A stretch of DNA of 64,000 nt, from positions 1-64,000 of the forward strand of contig WYBR01000083.1 of the NCBI GenBank assembly GCA_011525805.1, written 5' to 3'. The notes beneath the pieces were generated by a model that was not told where the DNA came from, made no database searches, and saw only the letters and a list, made by a program, of their open reading frames with translations. Made by a program: the position numbers and the translations under genes. This document shows, piece after piece, positions 42,188 to 49,958 of the stretch. The DNA comes from Vicinamibacteraceae bacterium. Lineage in GTDB: Bacteria > Planctomycetota > Phycisphaerae > Phycisphaerales > UBA5793. Position 1 is the stretch's first letter; every line of letters begins with the position of its first letter.

Positions 42188-42238
42188 GTTACGTCTCCTC
42201 GGCCGCGAGCCGGGCATGTGTGGACTGAAGCACAACGA

Positions 42239-42967
42239 CTACTGGCGGGCCGGCTCGCTCAACTGCGCCGCGAGCAGCGGGCGGAACTGCGCCGGAAGGC
42301 CCTGACCCAGTCGCTCCGCCGCATGAACGTGCCGCCACGACTCTTCGTAGCGGCCGGCGAAGTACAACTCGATCGCCAGGCGCTCGTGGGCCTTGGCGTG
42401 CTGCGGATCGCCCGCGACGACGGCGAGCCACTGCTCGACGGCTTCGGCGCTGCGACCGCTCATCTGCAGCATCTGCCCCAACTGGAAGCGCGCTTCGTGA
42501 AACTTCGGATCGAGGTCCAGCGCCGTGCGGAACGCCGATTCTGACTCGGCGATCTTGCCTTTGTAGAGCAGCGCGCGACCCAGCGCCTCATAGGAATTCG
42601 GGTCTCCGGGGTTGTGGATCACCGCTCGAGTCAAGGCGGCGATCGCAGCGTGCCGGTCGTTGAGTTCCATCAATTGCCGCAGACCCTCGCTCCGCTCGAC
42701 GACTGCCAGCGAGGGATCGGGCCGGGGGACGAGTTCCCGCGCGACCGATTCATCGAGGTGGACGCGCCCCGAGTCGTAGTGCAAGCCCCGCATCGCGATG
42801 CGGTCGCGCTCCCGGCGGTAGTCGCTTCCGGGATCGACGGCGGCGCCCCGATCGCCCGCCACGCCGGCGCTTGTGCCGGCCTGAGGGGACGACTCCAAGG
42901 TCGTCTGGCACCCGCCGGCGGCGAGCGCGGCGGCGAGGAGCATGACCGACCAGTTCCTTGCATTCAT
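42239..42967 (-). CDS. TPR-repeat lipoprotein
   Basis: A 242-residue protein. Lipoprotein signal MLLAAALAAGGC with the lipidated Cys at about residue 20; GGAGGT before the ATG. Residues about 105-225 hold three to four tetratricopeptide repeats (NDRHAAIAALTRAVIHNPGD, AESESAFRTALDLDPKFHEA, RSAEAVEQWLAVVAGDPQHA). TPR lipoproteins usually serve as scaffolds in the cell envelope. It lies 51 bases upstream of the sialidase-like gene and may be cotranscribed with it. Confidence 0.85.
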   Translation of the reverse strand: MNARNWSVMLLAAALAAGGCQTTLESSPQAGTSAGVAGDRGAAVDPGSDYRRERDRIAMRGLHYDSGRVHLDESVARELVPRPDPSLAVVERSEGLRQLMELNDRHAAIAALTRAVIHNPGDPNSYEALGRALLYKGKIAESESAFRTALDLDPKFHEARFQLGQMLQMSGRSAEAVEQWLAVVAGDPQHAKAHERLAIELYFAGRYEESWRHVHAAERLGQGLPAQFRPLLAAQLSEPARQ

Positions 42968-43057
42968 GACACACCTCCAGCCCGACAGCGGGCGCTCAAC
43001 GATGTCCGGCCGCACAGTCAAACCTTGCGGCGTTCCACTTTATTCTCGATCCAGGCG

Positions 43058-44137
43058 TCAAACGGCGGCCAGGTAGGCCGCGAGCAGGTTTCGCGCAGCC
43101 TCCAGGTCGGTCCGGTGGACCATCTCGGTCACGGTGTGAATGTAGCGAGTCCCGACGGAGATGGTAATCGCCTTGGCCCCGGAACCCGCCTTCTGGAGCG
43201 CGGCGGTGTCGGTCCCGCCCCGGCCGAGAATCGACCGCTGATGGGGAATGCGGTTCTTCTTCGCGATCGCCTCGAACTGCTGAACGAGGTCGTAGGAGGC
43301 GATGACGGAACTGTCCATGACGGTGATCGCCACGCCGTCGCCCTGCCTGGTGACGCGCTCGGTCTCGGGGACGCCGGGCGTGTCGCAGCAGAGGGTGGTG
43401 TCGATGCCGACGCCGATGTCGGGCTTGACGGTATAGGCGCTGGTCATCGCGCCGCGCAGGCCGACCTCCTCCTGGACCGTGAAGACGCAGTGAATCTCGC
43501 AGGCGTGGCCGCCGCCGGCGCCCTTGCCGCGGGCCTTCTTCGCCCCGGCCACCTGGCGCACCGCCTCGATCCCGAGCCAGCACGCGACGCGGTTGTCCAT
43601 CGCCTTGCTGACGAAGGCGTCCCCCACTTCGATGAAGGGTTCGTGGAGCACCACCATGTCGCCGATGCGGACGGTCTTTCTGACCTGATCGGCGGGCAGG
43701 CCGAGATCGACGTAGAACTCGGACACCTCCGGGATCTTCTTGCGGTCCTCGGGCGAGGAGATGTGGATCGGCTTGCCGCCGGGGTTCATGACTCCGAGCA
43801 GGTCGCCCTTCTCGGCGCAAACCAGCACGCGGCGGGCGAAGAGGTTGCGGGTGTCGAAGCCTCCGGCCGCATTGAGCCACACGAAGCCCTTCTCGTCAAC
43901 GTGCCGGACGTAAAAGCCGATCTCGTCCATGTGGCAGGCGAGCATGACGCGCAGCGGCTTGCTTCCCCGGCCCGGCTGGCGCGTCGGGCGGCGCACGCAG
44001 ATGAGCGAACCCATCGGGTCGGTCCGGACTTCGTCGAACAGCCCCTTGACCTCCGCTTCGATGAGGGCGCGCACGCGCTCCTCGCGTCCGGGAACACCGG
44101 GAGTTTCGCACAGCCGCCGCAGCAGATCGACATTCAT
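43058..44137 (-). CDS. M42 family aminopeptidase
   Basis: A 359-residue cytoplasmic metallopeptidase forming tetrahedral dodecamers in the family. Ligands and catalysts are visible: LACHMDEIGF (His and Asp), KAMDNRVACW (bridging Asp), TVQEEVGLRGA (catalytic Glu plus ligand Glu), VGIDTT (Asp) and RYIHTVTEMVHRTDLEA (last His). A start at 44137 (MNVDLLRRLCETPGV) matches the family; readings further upstream overlap the divergent YgfZ gene. A loop of about ten residues rich in Lys and Gly (KKARGKGAGGG) is an oddity. Role: peptide turnover. Confidence 0.92.
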   Translation of the reverse strand: MNVDLLRRLCETPGVPGREERVRALIEAEVKGLFDEVRTDPMGSLICVRRPTRQPGRGSKPLRVMLACHMDEIGFYVRHVDEKGFVWLNAAGGFDTRNLFARRVLVCAEKGDLLGVMNPGGKPIHISSPEDRKKIPEVSEFYVDLGLPADQVRKTVRIGDMVVLHEPFIEVGDAFVSKAMDNRVACWLGIEAVRQVAGAKKARGKGAGGGHACEIHCVFTVQEEVGLRGAMTSAYTVKPDIGVGIDTTLCCDTPGVPETERVTRQGDGVAITVMDSSVIASYDLVQQFEAIAKKNRIPHQRSILGRGGTDTAALQKAGSGAKAITISVGTRYIHTVTEMVHRTDLEAARNLLAAYLAAV

Positions 44138-44300
44138 GGAGTCTCTCGCCCTTCTCTGACTTATGATTGATCGTGCGAGCGATCGATTCGCCCGCCCGGA
44201 AACGTGGAGGCAGATGGTATCTTCGTCCCTCGCGCCGGACCCTTCGCCCCGGCTTCGGGCCGGGCGGCCGGCGGGACGTGAAACGGAATTCCACAGCGAC

Positions 44301-45470
44301 ATGGCACTCAAGAGCCCATTGCGGCAACTTCAGGAACAGGCCGAGGCCGAGTTCATTCCCTATGGCCGGCGCGAGGGCGGTCCGCCACCGGGCGCCGCGG
44401 TCGCGGAGATCGAAATCGTCTCGACGTTCGGCGAGATCGAGGCCGAGTACGCCTCGCTGCGCCGCTCCGCCGGTCTGATGGACTGCCCGCAGCGCGGCAC
44501 GCTGCGGCTTACCGGCGCCGACCGCGCCGACTTCCTCAACCGCATGCTGACCAACGAGTTCAAGGGGATCTCATCCGGCCAGGTCGTGCACGCCTTCTGG
44601 CTCAATCGCAAGGGGCGCATCGAGGCGGACGTCGCCGCGATCGAACTCGGCGACGAGATGCTCCTCGCCGTCGACGCCACGCTGGCGCAACCGACGGTGG
44701 AGTCGCTGGGCCACTTCATCTTCAGCGAAGACGTCTCGATCGAGAACGCGACGGATCGCTTTCACGGCCTCTCGCTGCACGGCCCGCGCGCCGTCGAGTT
44801 TCTGCGCTCCGTGCTCGACGACGACGCCGGCGCCGCCCTCGCCGACCTCACTCCCGGCCGCGCCATGCGCTGCGCCGCGCACGGGCACGCGCTGATGGTT
44901 CATCGCGACGACCAGATCGGCGAAGTCGGGCTGCACCTGCTCTGCCGCGCCGACGAGGCCCTGGCCGTTCACGAGCAACTGCTCGAAGTCGGCCTCGGCC
45001 GCGGACTGCGCTCCGTCGGCTGGCACGCCTTCAACATCGCCCGCATCGAAGGCGGCACGCCGATGCACCTCGTCGATTTCGGCCTCGACTCGCTCCCGCA
45101 CGACACGGGCATTCTCAACCGCCGCGTTTCCTTCACCAAGGGCTGCTACCTCGGCCAGGAAGTCGTCGCGCGCATGCAGAGCCTCGGCCATCCCGCCAAG
45201 GTGCTCGTTGGCCTGAAGATCGACGGCGAGCAGATGCCCGTTACCGGATCGGCGATTCTCGATTCGCCTCGGCCCGACGGCGAGATCATCGGCGCCGTCA
45301 CCAGCGCCACGCCCAGCCCCATGCTCGGACGGACCATCATCGCGTTCGGAATGGTCAAGTACGCCCTCGCCCGGGTCGGCTCAGAGGTCGCGGTCGTCGC
45401 GGAGGGCCGGCGCGCCCGGGCCGTCATCCACGACCTCACCTTCTGGCCGCGCGAGTCGCCGGCAACTTGA
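44301..45470 (+). CDS. ygfZ: YgfZ/GcvT folate-binding protein (iron-sulfur cluster repair)
   Basis: A 389-residue protein of the COG0354 family. It has the GcvT-like fold (DCPQRGTLRLTGADRADFLN, FWLNRKGRIEADV) and the diagnostic KGCYLGQE of YgfZ (Cys228 in E. coli), near residue 285. YgfZ proteins use tetrahydrofolate to help build or repair certain Fe-S enzymes. The start at 44301 is preferred over 44163 because the earlier part is antisense to the M42 gene and not family-like. The end is convergent with msrBA. Confidence 0.92.
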   Translation: MALKSPLRQLQEQAEAEFIPYGRREGGPPPGAAVAEIEIVSTFGEIEAEYASLRRSAGLMDCPQRGTLRLTGADRADFLNRMLTNEFKGISSGQVVHAFWLNRKGRIEADVAAIELGDEMLLAVDATLAQPTVESLGHFIFSEDVSIENATDRFHGLSLHGPRAVEFLRSVLDDDAGAALADLTPGRAMRCAAHGHALMVHRDDQIGEVGLHLLCRADEALAVHEQLLEVGLGRGLRSVGWHAFNIARIEGGTPMHLVDFGLDSLPHDTGILNRRVSFTKGCYLGQEVVARMQSLGHPAKVLVGLKIDGEQMPVTGSAILDSPRPDGEIIGAVTSATPSPMLGRTIIAFGMVKYALARVGSEVAVVAEGRRARAVIHDLTFWPRESPAT

Positions 45471-45641
45471 GACTCCCTGGCATCATGCCTTTCGCCGCAT
45501 CGCAGCCGCATCGTGATTCCAGACTGACGCGCCAGGGAGGATGAACAGCATTGCCGCAATACAAGGCATAGAAGCGCAAAGGGCGAGTCAAGAAGTCTTG
45601 GCGACGTTGAAGTGGCGCCGCCAGTCGGAAGTCCGGCCGCG

Positions 45642-46739
45642 CTACTTCTTCCACGGATCGGCGATGTGGCAGGGGCGGCCCGACTTTGAGACGTAGTCCT
45701 GGTGATACTCCTCAGCCGGCCAGAAGGTCTCGGCCCGCTCCACTTCCGTGACGATCTTCCGACCGCGAAACCGGCTCGTTTCCTGCTGCTGGCGGATGAA
45801 CGCCCGCGCCTCCTCAGCCTGCTTGTCGCTCGTGAAGTAAATGCCCGAGCGATACTGATCACCCACGTCCGGCCCCTGGCGATTGAGTTGGGTCGGGTCG
45901 TGCATGACGAAGAACGCCTCGAGCAGGCGGCGATAGGAGATGCGCTTCGGGTCGAAGACGACCTTGACGGTCTCGGCGTGGCCCGTCTCGTCGCCGCAGA
46001 CGTCCTTGTAGGTCGGATGCTCGACGTGCCCCTGCATGTAGCCGCTCACCGCGTCGATCACGCCCGGCCCCTGCTGAAAGTAGTGCTCGATGCCCCAGAA
46101 GCACCCGCCCGCGAAATACGCGGTCTCCGTCTCGACGGGACGGCTCTCGGGCGGAAGAGTCTCGCCCTTCTCGAAGAACTTCAATGACGCGGAGTTGAGG
46201 CAGTGGCGCCGGCCCGTGGGCCTGGGCCCGTCATCAAAGACGTGGCCGAGGTGGGCCGTGCACCGCGCGCATTCGATTTCCGTGCGGACCATTCCGTAAC
46301 TGCGGTCTTCGACTTCGGCGACGTGGTCGGGATCGAACGGACTGTGAAAACTCGGCCAGCCCGTGCCCGAGTCGAACTTGTGCTCGCTGGAAAACAGCGG
46401 CAGGCCGCACACGACGCAGACGTACATCCCCTCCTTCTTGTTGTCGAGGAGCGTGCCGCAGCCGGGCGGTTCCGTCCCCGCCTTCTGCGTGATGCGGTAC
46501 GTTTCCGGATCGAGCGCTGCGGCGAGTTGCGCGATGCGCTCCTTCGACAGCGGCGTGATGTCGTAGGCGGACTTGGAGTAACGCGGCTGAATCTGGCCGC
46601 TCGATGTCTGCGTGGGCACTTCACCGGCCTCCTGTCCGGGAATCGGATTCTGATGGAGCGCGATGCGCGTCGCGGCGGCCAGAGCCATTGCGGCCAGCGC
46701 TCCGCCCGCGGTGAGCACGAGAGCGGCGGGTCGAATCAC
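45642..46739 (-). CDS. msrBA: Exported methionine sulfoxide reductase, MsrB-MsrA fusion
   Basis: A 365-residue protein. AGGAGGA six bases upstream fixes the GTG start at 46739; the N-terminus ([20 protein letters not shown]) is a signal peptide or anchor. The MsrB domain is first (about 40-170): CVVC and CARC zinc pairs, [21 protein letters not shown] and the catalytic RHCLNSASL. The MsrA domain follows (about 190-350): [14 protein letters not shown] with the nucleophile, [15 protein letters not shown] and [13 protein letters not shown]. It should reduce both R and S methionine sulfoxides in envelope proteins. The B-A order is the less common one. The source of reducing power in the periplasm is not in the window. 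Confidence 0.93.
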   Translation of the reverse strand: MIRPAALVLTAGGALAAMALAAATRIALHQNPIPGQEAGEVPTQTSSGQIQPRYSKSAYDITPLSKERIAQLAAALDPETYRITQKAGTEPPGCGTLLDNKKEGMYVCVVCGLPLFSSEHKFDSGTGWPSFHSPFDPDHVAEVEDRSYGMVRTEIECARCTAHLGHVFDDGPRPTGRRHCLNSASLKFFEKGETLPPESRPVETETAYFAGGCFWGIEHYFQQGPGVIDAVSGYMQGHVEHPTYKDVCGDETGHAETVKVVFDPKRISYRRLLEAFFVMHDPTQLNRQGPDVGDQYRSGIYFTSDKQAEEARAFIRQQQETSRFRGRKIVTEVERAETFWPAEEYHQDYVSKSGRPCHIADPWKK

Positions 46740-47007
46740 GGTCGTTCCTCCTGAGGCGAGCGCGGGGCAGGCCCCCCGTCGCGGCCCTTCACGGATCTGC
46801 ACGAGTGTACGCCCCGCTTCGATGCCCGGTCCGCCCGCGGGGATACGGGCAGGCGATCGTCGGCTTCCTGACGGCCGCGCGGAGGATCGCAGCCTCGGGG
46901 CCGATCGAGTGGTTTCGAATCCGATCTGATACGATCTCTCCTCGCACTCGTGCGGAAGGATCGCCTTTGGGGGCAAGGCGAAGAAATCGGGATCCCCTTC
47001 GGTGTGT

Positions 47008-48726
47008 TTACTCGATTCTCACCACATTGCTCGTTGTACAGGTGGCCACATCAAGGACGACGAGGCGGCCGCCGCAGGCGGATGGAGGCACGGTTCCGGC
47101 GATGGCGGCGTTGCCGTGGCCATCGGCACGCGTCGTTGAAACCAGTTGCACGCCGCCGCTGATCGGCAGGAGCGTACCCGCGCACGGGCCGGAGGGGATG
47201 GTCGTCTGACCGGCGCGCTGACCGAAGATCAGCGCCACCGTGCCGCGCGGCGTCGCGCCGCTGATGCTGGCAGCCATCTCGCCGGGGCACCTACCCGAAA
47301 GCATCAGGCTCGGCCAGGCGTGAATCGAGCCCACGCGCACGTTGTCGATCATGAGCGTCTGGATTGCCCGCTCGTTTCCATCCCGCGCCACGTTGTCGCG
47401 CCCACCCGGCGTGCTGTACGACCCGACTCGAATCTCGTCGAACTCTCCTCCCACGAGGCCGACGGTCTCCCAGCGCGGCATGTCCACCAGGTAGTCCGCG
47501 ATGGGAACACCGTCAAGATAGGCTCGAATCCAAAGGTAGTTGTAGCACTGGTCCACAATCCCATTGCCCGCATTGAATTCGATCGCGTCGAACGCCTCGC
47601 GATCCAGCCGCGTTACGCTCAGCATGTCCTCGGCCCCGCCCACATACAGCGCCTTTGTGCCGTTGCCGCCGCAATACTCCCGACCCGAGAAGTACTCCGT
47701 GCAGCCGTCGTGGGCTCGCGTGAAGAACATGCCGCCTTCCTCAAGACAGGAGGGAACGACGCCGCAGCACAGGCTCTGGTTGAAATCCGCGAGTCCTTCG
47801 GTCAGCCCAATGCGCGCGCCGAAGTACAGTTCCGGCACGGCGTAGGTCCGCGCCGCCTCCGTCACGGCGCAGGTGGTGAGGTCGAGGGCGGCGAAGGCGA
47901 CCTGGCCGCAGCCGCCGGGGAGGTCGAAGTTGAACTCGACATTGCCCTCGGTGTCGGCGGTGAGCGTCTCGACGAGCGCGGCATTGCCCAGCGGGACGAC
48001 GGCGCCGGCGCACGGGCCGTTGGGAATGGTCGTCTCCCCGCCGCGCTGGCCGCGCAGCAGCGCGACGCGTCCGCCGGGGGTGGCACCGATGATCGAAGCC
48101 GTCATCGGACCGGGGCAGTTGCCCTCCAGCGCGAGTTCGAAAGGCGGAAAGACAACGCGACCGCGCAGGCGGAACATCAGGTCGCCTCCAGGGTAGGTGC
48201 GGTCGAATTGAGAACCGTGGAAAAGGGCGTACCGACCATCGCCCGGTGCGTTGATGAACGCCTGCCCCAGTTCCCATCCGCTCCCCGAGACTCCGATCCA
48301 ATAGCGAGTGTTCGGACGCAGCAGGACCGGATCAAAGTCGAGACTTACTTTGTAGAGATCCGTTCCATTGTAACTGCCGTCAAGCTCGTATCTCGTGTGC
48401 GGCATGTCCCAATTCAAGTGATCGTTGCCCGGCTCGCCGTAACCATCGTCAAAGAGGATTCTTACGTGAAGTTCTCCACTGGCGGCAGGAACGCAAGTCC
48501 ACACATCAATTCCAACGAGTTCCGTGAAGTCCTCGAACTCCACATCCTCGGCGCGATTCTTATCAAGAATGTTGCTTTCAGGATGACAACGGTCGTACTC
48601 ACCGGTGCCGGGTCCGAAGTCCCAAATAATGTCGCCGGTGAGCGCTGTATCCGCGCTCACCGGCGAAACGACGAATGCCGCCAGCCAGAGTGCCACAACC
48701 GAAGTAGCTCGGCTCGCCTCAATCAA
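47008..48726 (-). CDS. Secreted protein with two copies of the shared module
   Basis: About 572 residues from a TTG at 48726 ([11 protein letters not shown]... then a hydrophobic signal ending VSADTA); a TTG at 48768 would add 14 basic residues. No strong ribosome binding site exists for either. A first jelly-roll-like region (about 35-200: [35 protein letters not shown]) precedes a module copy ([20 protein letters not shown] ... LTTCAVTEA, about 200-300). Next comes a Cys-rich region resembling a laminin-G/concanavalin fold ([35 protein letters not shown]). The second module copy closes the chain ([20 protein letters not shown] ... [11 protein letters not shown]). It probably sits outside the cell; function unknown. 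Its start overlaps the end of the broken oxidase gene upstream. Confidence 0.75.
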   Translation of the reverse strand: MIEASRATSVVALWLAAFVVSPVSADTALTGDIIWDFGPGTGEYDRCHPESNILDKNRAEDVEFEDFTELVGIDVWTCVPAASGELHVRILFDDGYGEPGNDHLNWDMPHTRYELDGSYNGTDLYKVSLDFDPVLLRPNTRYWIGVSGSGWELGQAFINAPGDGRYALFHGSQFDRTYPGGDLMFRLRGRVVFPPFELALEGNCPGPMTASIIGATPGGRVALLRGQRGGETTIPNGPCAGAVVPLGNAALVETLTADTEGNVEFNFDLPGGCGQVAFAALDLTTCAVTEAARTYAVPELYFGARIGLTEGLADFNQSLCCGVVPSCLEEGGMFFTRAHDGCTEYFSGREYCGGNGTKALYVGGAEDMLSVTRLDREAFDAIEFNAGNGIVDQCYNYLWIRAYLDGVPIADYLVDMPRWETVGLVGGEFDEIRVGSYSTPGGRDNVARDGNERAIQTLMIDNVRVGSIHAWPSLMLSGRCPGEMAASISGATPRGTVALIFGQRAGQTTIPSGPCAGTLLPISGGVQLVSTTRADGHGNAAIAGTVPPSACGGRLVVLDVATCTTSNVVRIE

Positions 48727-49499
48727 GATAGGCCGCCTTCGCGATCGACGGAATCCCCGTATCGTCAATCAAAACAAGCATGTACGGACCGGGAGGTGCG
48801 TACTCGGCCGGGGGCGCAGTCACGTTGATCACTTCCTCCGGATCAACGTCGTCCAAGACATGCGGAACAATCAAGTACCGCTGCGTCATGTTTACGGAGT
48901 GCGTGACGGCGGAGAGGCTGAATTAAGGCGACTCTGGCTCCATCTTCGTTGTCCATTGATCGCCCATTGCCGACCGTATACGCCACGTCGAACACCTCCT
49001 CCGGCTCGACCGACGCCTGCACATCGGTGATCGTCGGCCGCGAGGCGTCGAAGAAGTACGGCGGGCGGTAAATCTCGACACGGTCTCCCCCGTGAGGCCA
49101 CGTCTCCGTCTCCGGAGCGCAAGTCGGGCACGGCCCGGGAACTTGACAGGACGAATCGACGTTCTGCCCTGCCGTCCACACGCTCCCGTCCATCAGCAGG
49201 AGCGCCACACTGTGGTACATTCGCGGGTGCGTGTGCATCGCACTCGTGAGCGCCGTCCAGTTCTCGGTCGCGGGATCGAACACCTCCGGCACGAAAATCG
49301 GGCACTCTTGTTCACTGATACTCCCGCCGCCGACAAGGAACACCTCCCCATTGGCGAGCAGCACGGCGTTGGCGTGTCCGCGGCCGCAGGTCAGGTTGTC
49401 GGCAGAGCCATCCCACTGCCACTGCGGCTGGTTCAGCCCACTAGCAGAAGCCGAAGTCGCGCCGATCGCCACCACCGCAGCGATGAACAGTCGTCGCAT
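48719..49499 (-). pseudogene. Galactose-oxidase/glyoxal-oxidase-like protein, frameshifted and shortened
   Basis: The ATG at 49499 has GGAGGA and a signal peptide (LFIAAVVAIGATSASA). The frame has CGRGHANAVLLANGEVFLVGG (kelch, with the Cys that often cross-links in this family), PRMYHSVALLLMDGSVW (Tyr-His copper ligands) and VEIYRPPYFFDASRPTITD. At VALIQP (about 48912-48917) it leaves the family sequence. One base to the side, the next frame continues perfectly as SAVTHSVNMTQRYL (copper His) and on to KAAYLD and a TGA at 48719-48721. One extra base thus breaks the gene, or is an assembly error. Restored length is only about 260 codons, half the usual size, so propeller blades with the radical Tyr are also missing. 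Confidence 0.8.
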
Positions 49500-49547
49500 G
49501 ACCTTCCTCCCGTGCGGTTGATCCGCCTGCCAACCCACTCCAGCCAC

Positions 49548-49563
49548 CTCCAGTATACTGGAG
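49548..49563. promoter_or_regulatory. 16-bp perfect palindrome upstream of the oxidase-like gene
   Basis: CTCCAGTATACTGGAG, perfectly self-complementary, 49 bases before the start of the galactose-oxidase-like gene. The position suits an operator overlapping a promoter; no regulator is adjacent. Confidence 0.3.
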
Positions 49564-49904
49564 AACCGATCAATCCGGTGCATGATTGCCGGCAATCCTG
49601 CATTTGTTGACAAGCGCTGTGTCTGCAAGGGCTTGCGAATACCGGTCCAGAGACCCGATTCCGAATTCAAGCAAGACCAGAGAGTCAGAATGCACGGCGC
49701 CAGCCGTCGGGTTTTGCCCGTCGAATGATCTGAAGACCGCCCCTGCCCGACCACCATCTCTGAGCGTTTCACCCGTCGGTATCTGACGGATGAACCATGT
49801 GCTTCCACCTCCCCTCGGCCGCTGCTCGGCCGTGAGATGCCCGGGGTCGAACGGCTGGACGACCCCTTGGCAGATCGGCATTGAGTTCGCCGGCCGCAAC
49901 GAAA

Positions 49905-49936
49905 GCGACCGCGCCGGGGTGTTCCGGCGCGGTCGC
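49905..49936 (-). terminator. Strong hairpin terminator after the 999-residue secreted protein gene
   Basis: A 13-bp perfect stem (GCGACCGCGCCGG / CCGGCGCGGTCGC) with a 6-base loop, 22 bases beyond the stop. On the minus strand it is followed by TTTCGTTG, a short U-rich tract. Confidence 0.75.
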
Positions 49937-49958
49937 GGAAGCGGTCGGGGGAGGGTCG

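Larger units (their letters stand above)
49500..49958. other. Intergenic region, no supported gene
   Basis: 459 bases, less GC-rich than the surroundings. It holds a 16-bp palindrome (49548-49563) and a strong terminator (49905-49936). A minus-strand open frame of about 109 codons (49899-49570) begins with TTG, has no ribosome binding site and no recognisable motif, so it is not called. Confidence 0.5.

Noticed and set aside
48727-48768. Twin-arginine signal in the 47008 gene (RRSRRR)
   Set aside because: It lies upstream of the more likely TTG start, inside the end of the broken oxidase gene; the following residues already form an ordinary signal peptide.
49570-49899. 109-codon minus-strand frame in the gap before the 999-residue gene
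   Set aside because: TTG start, no ribosome binding site, no motif; it also begins within bases of the terminator hairpin of the upstream gene.
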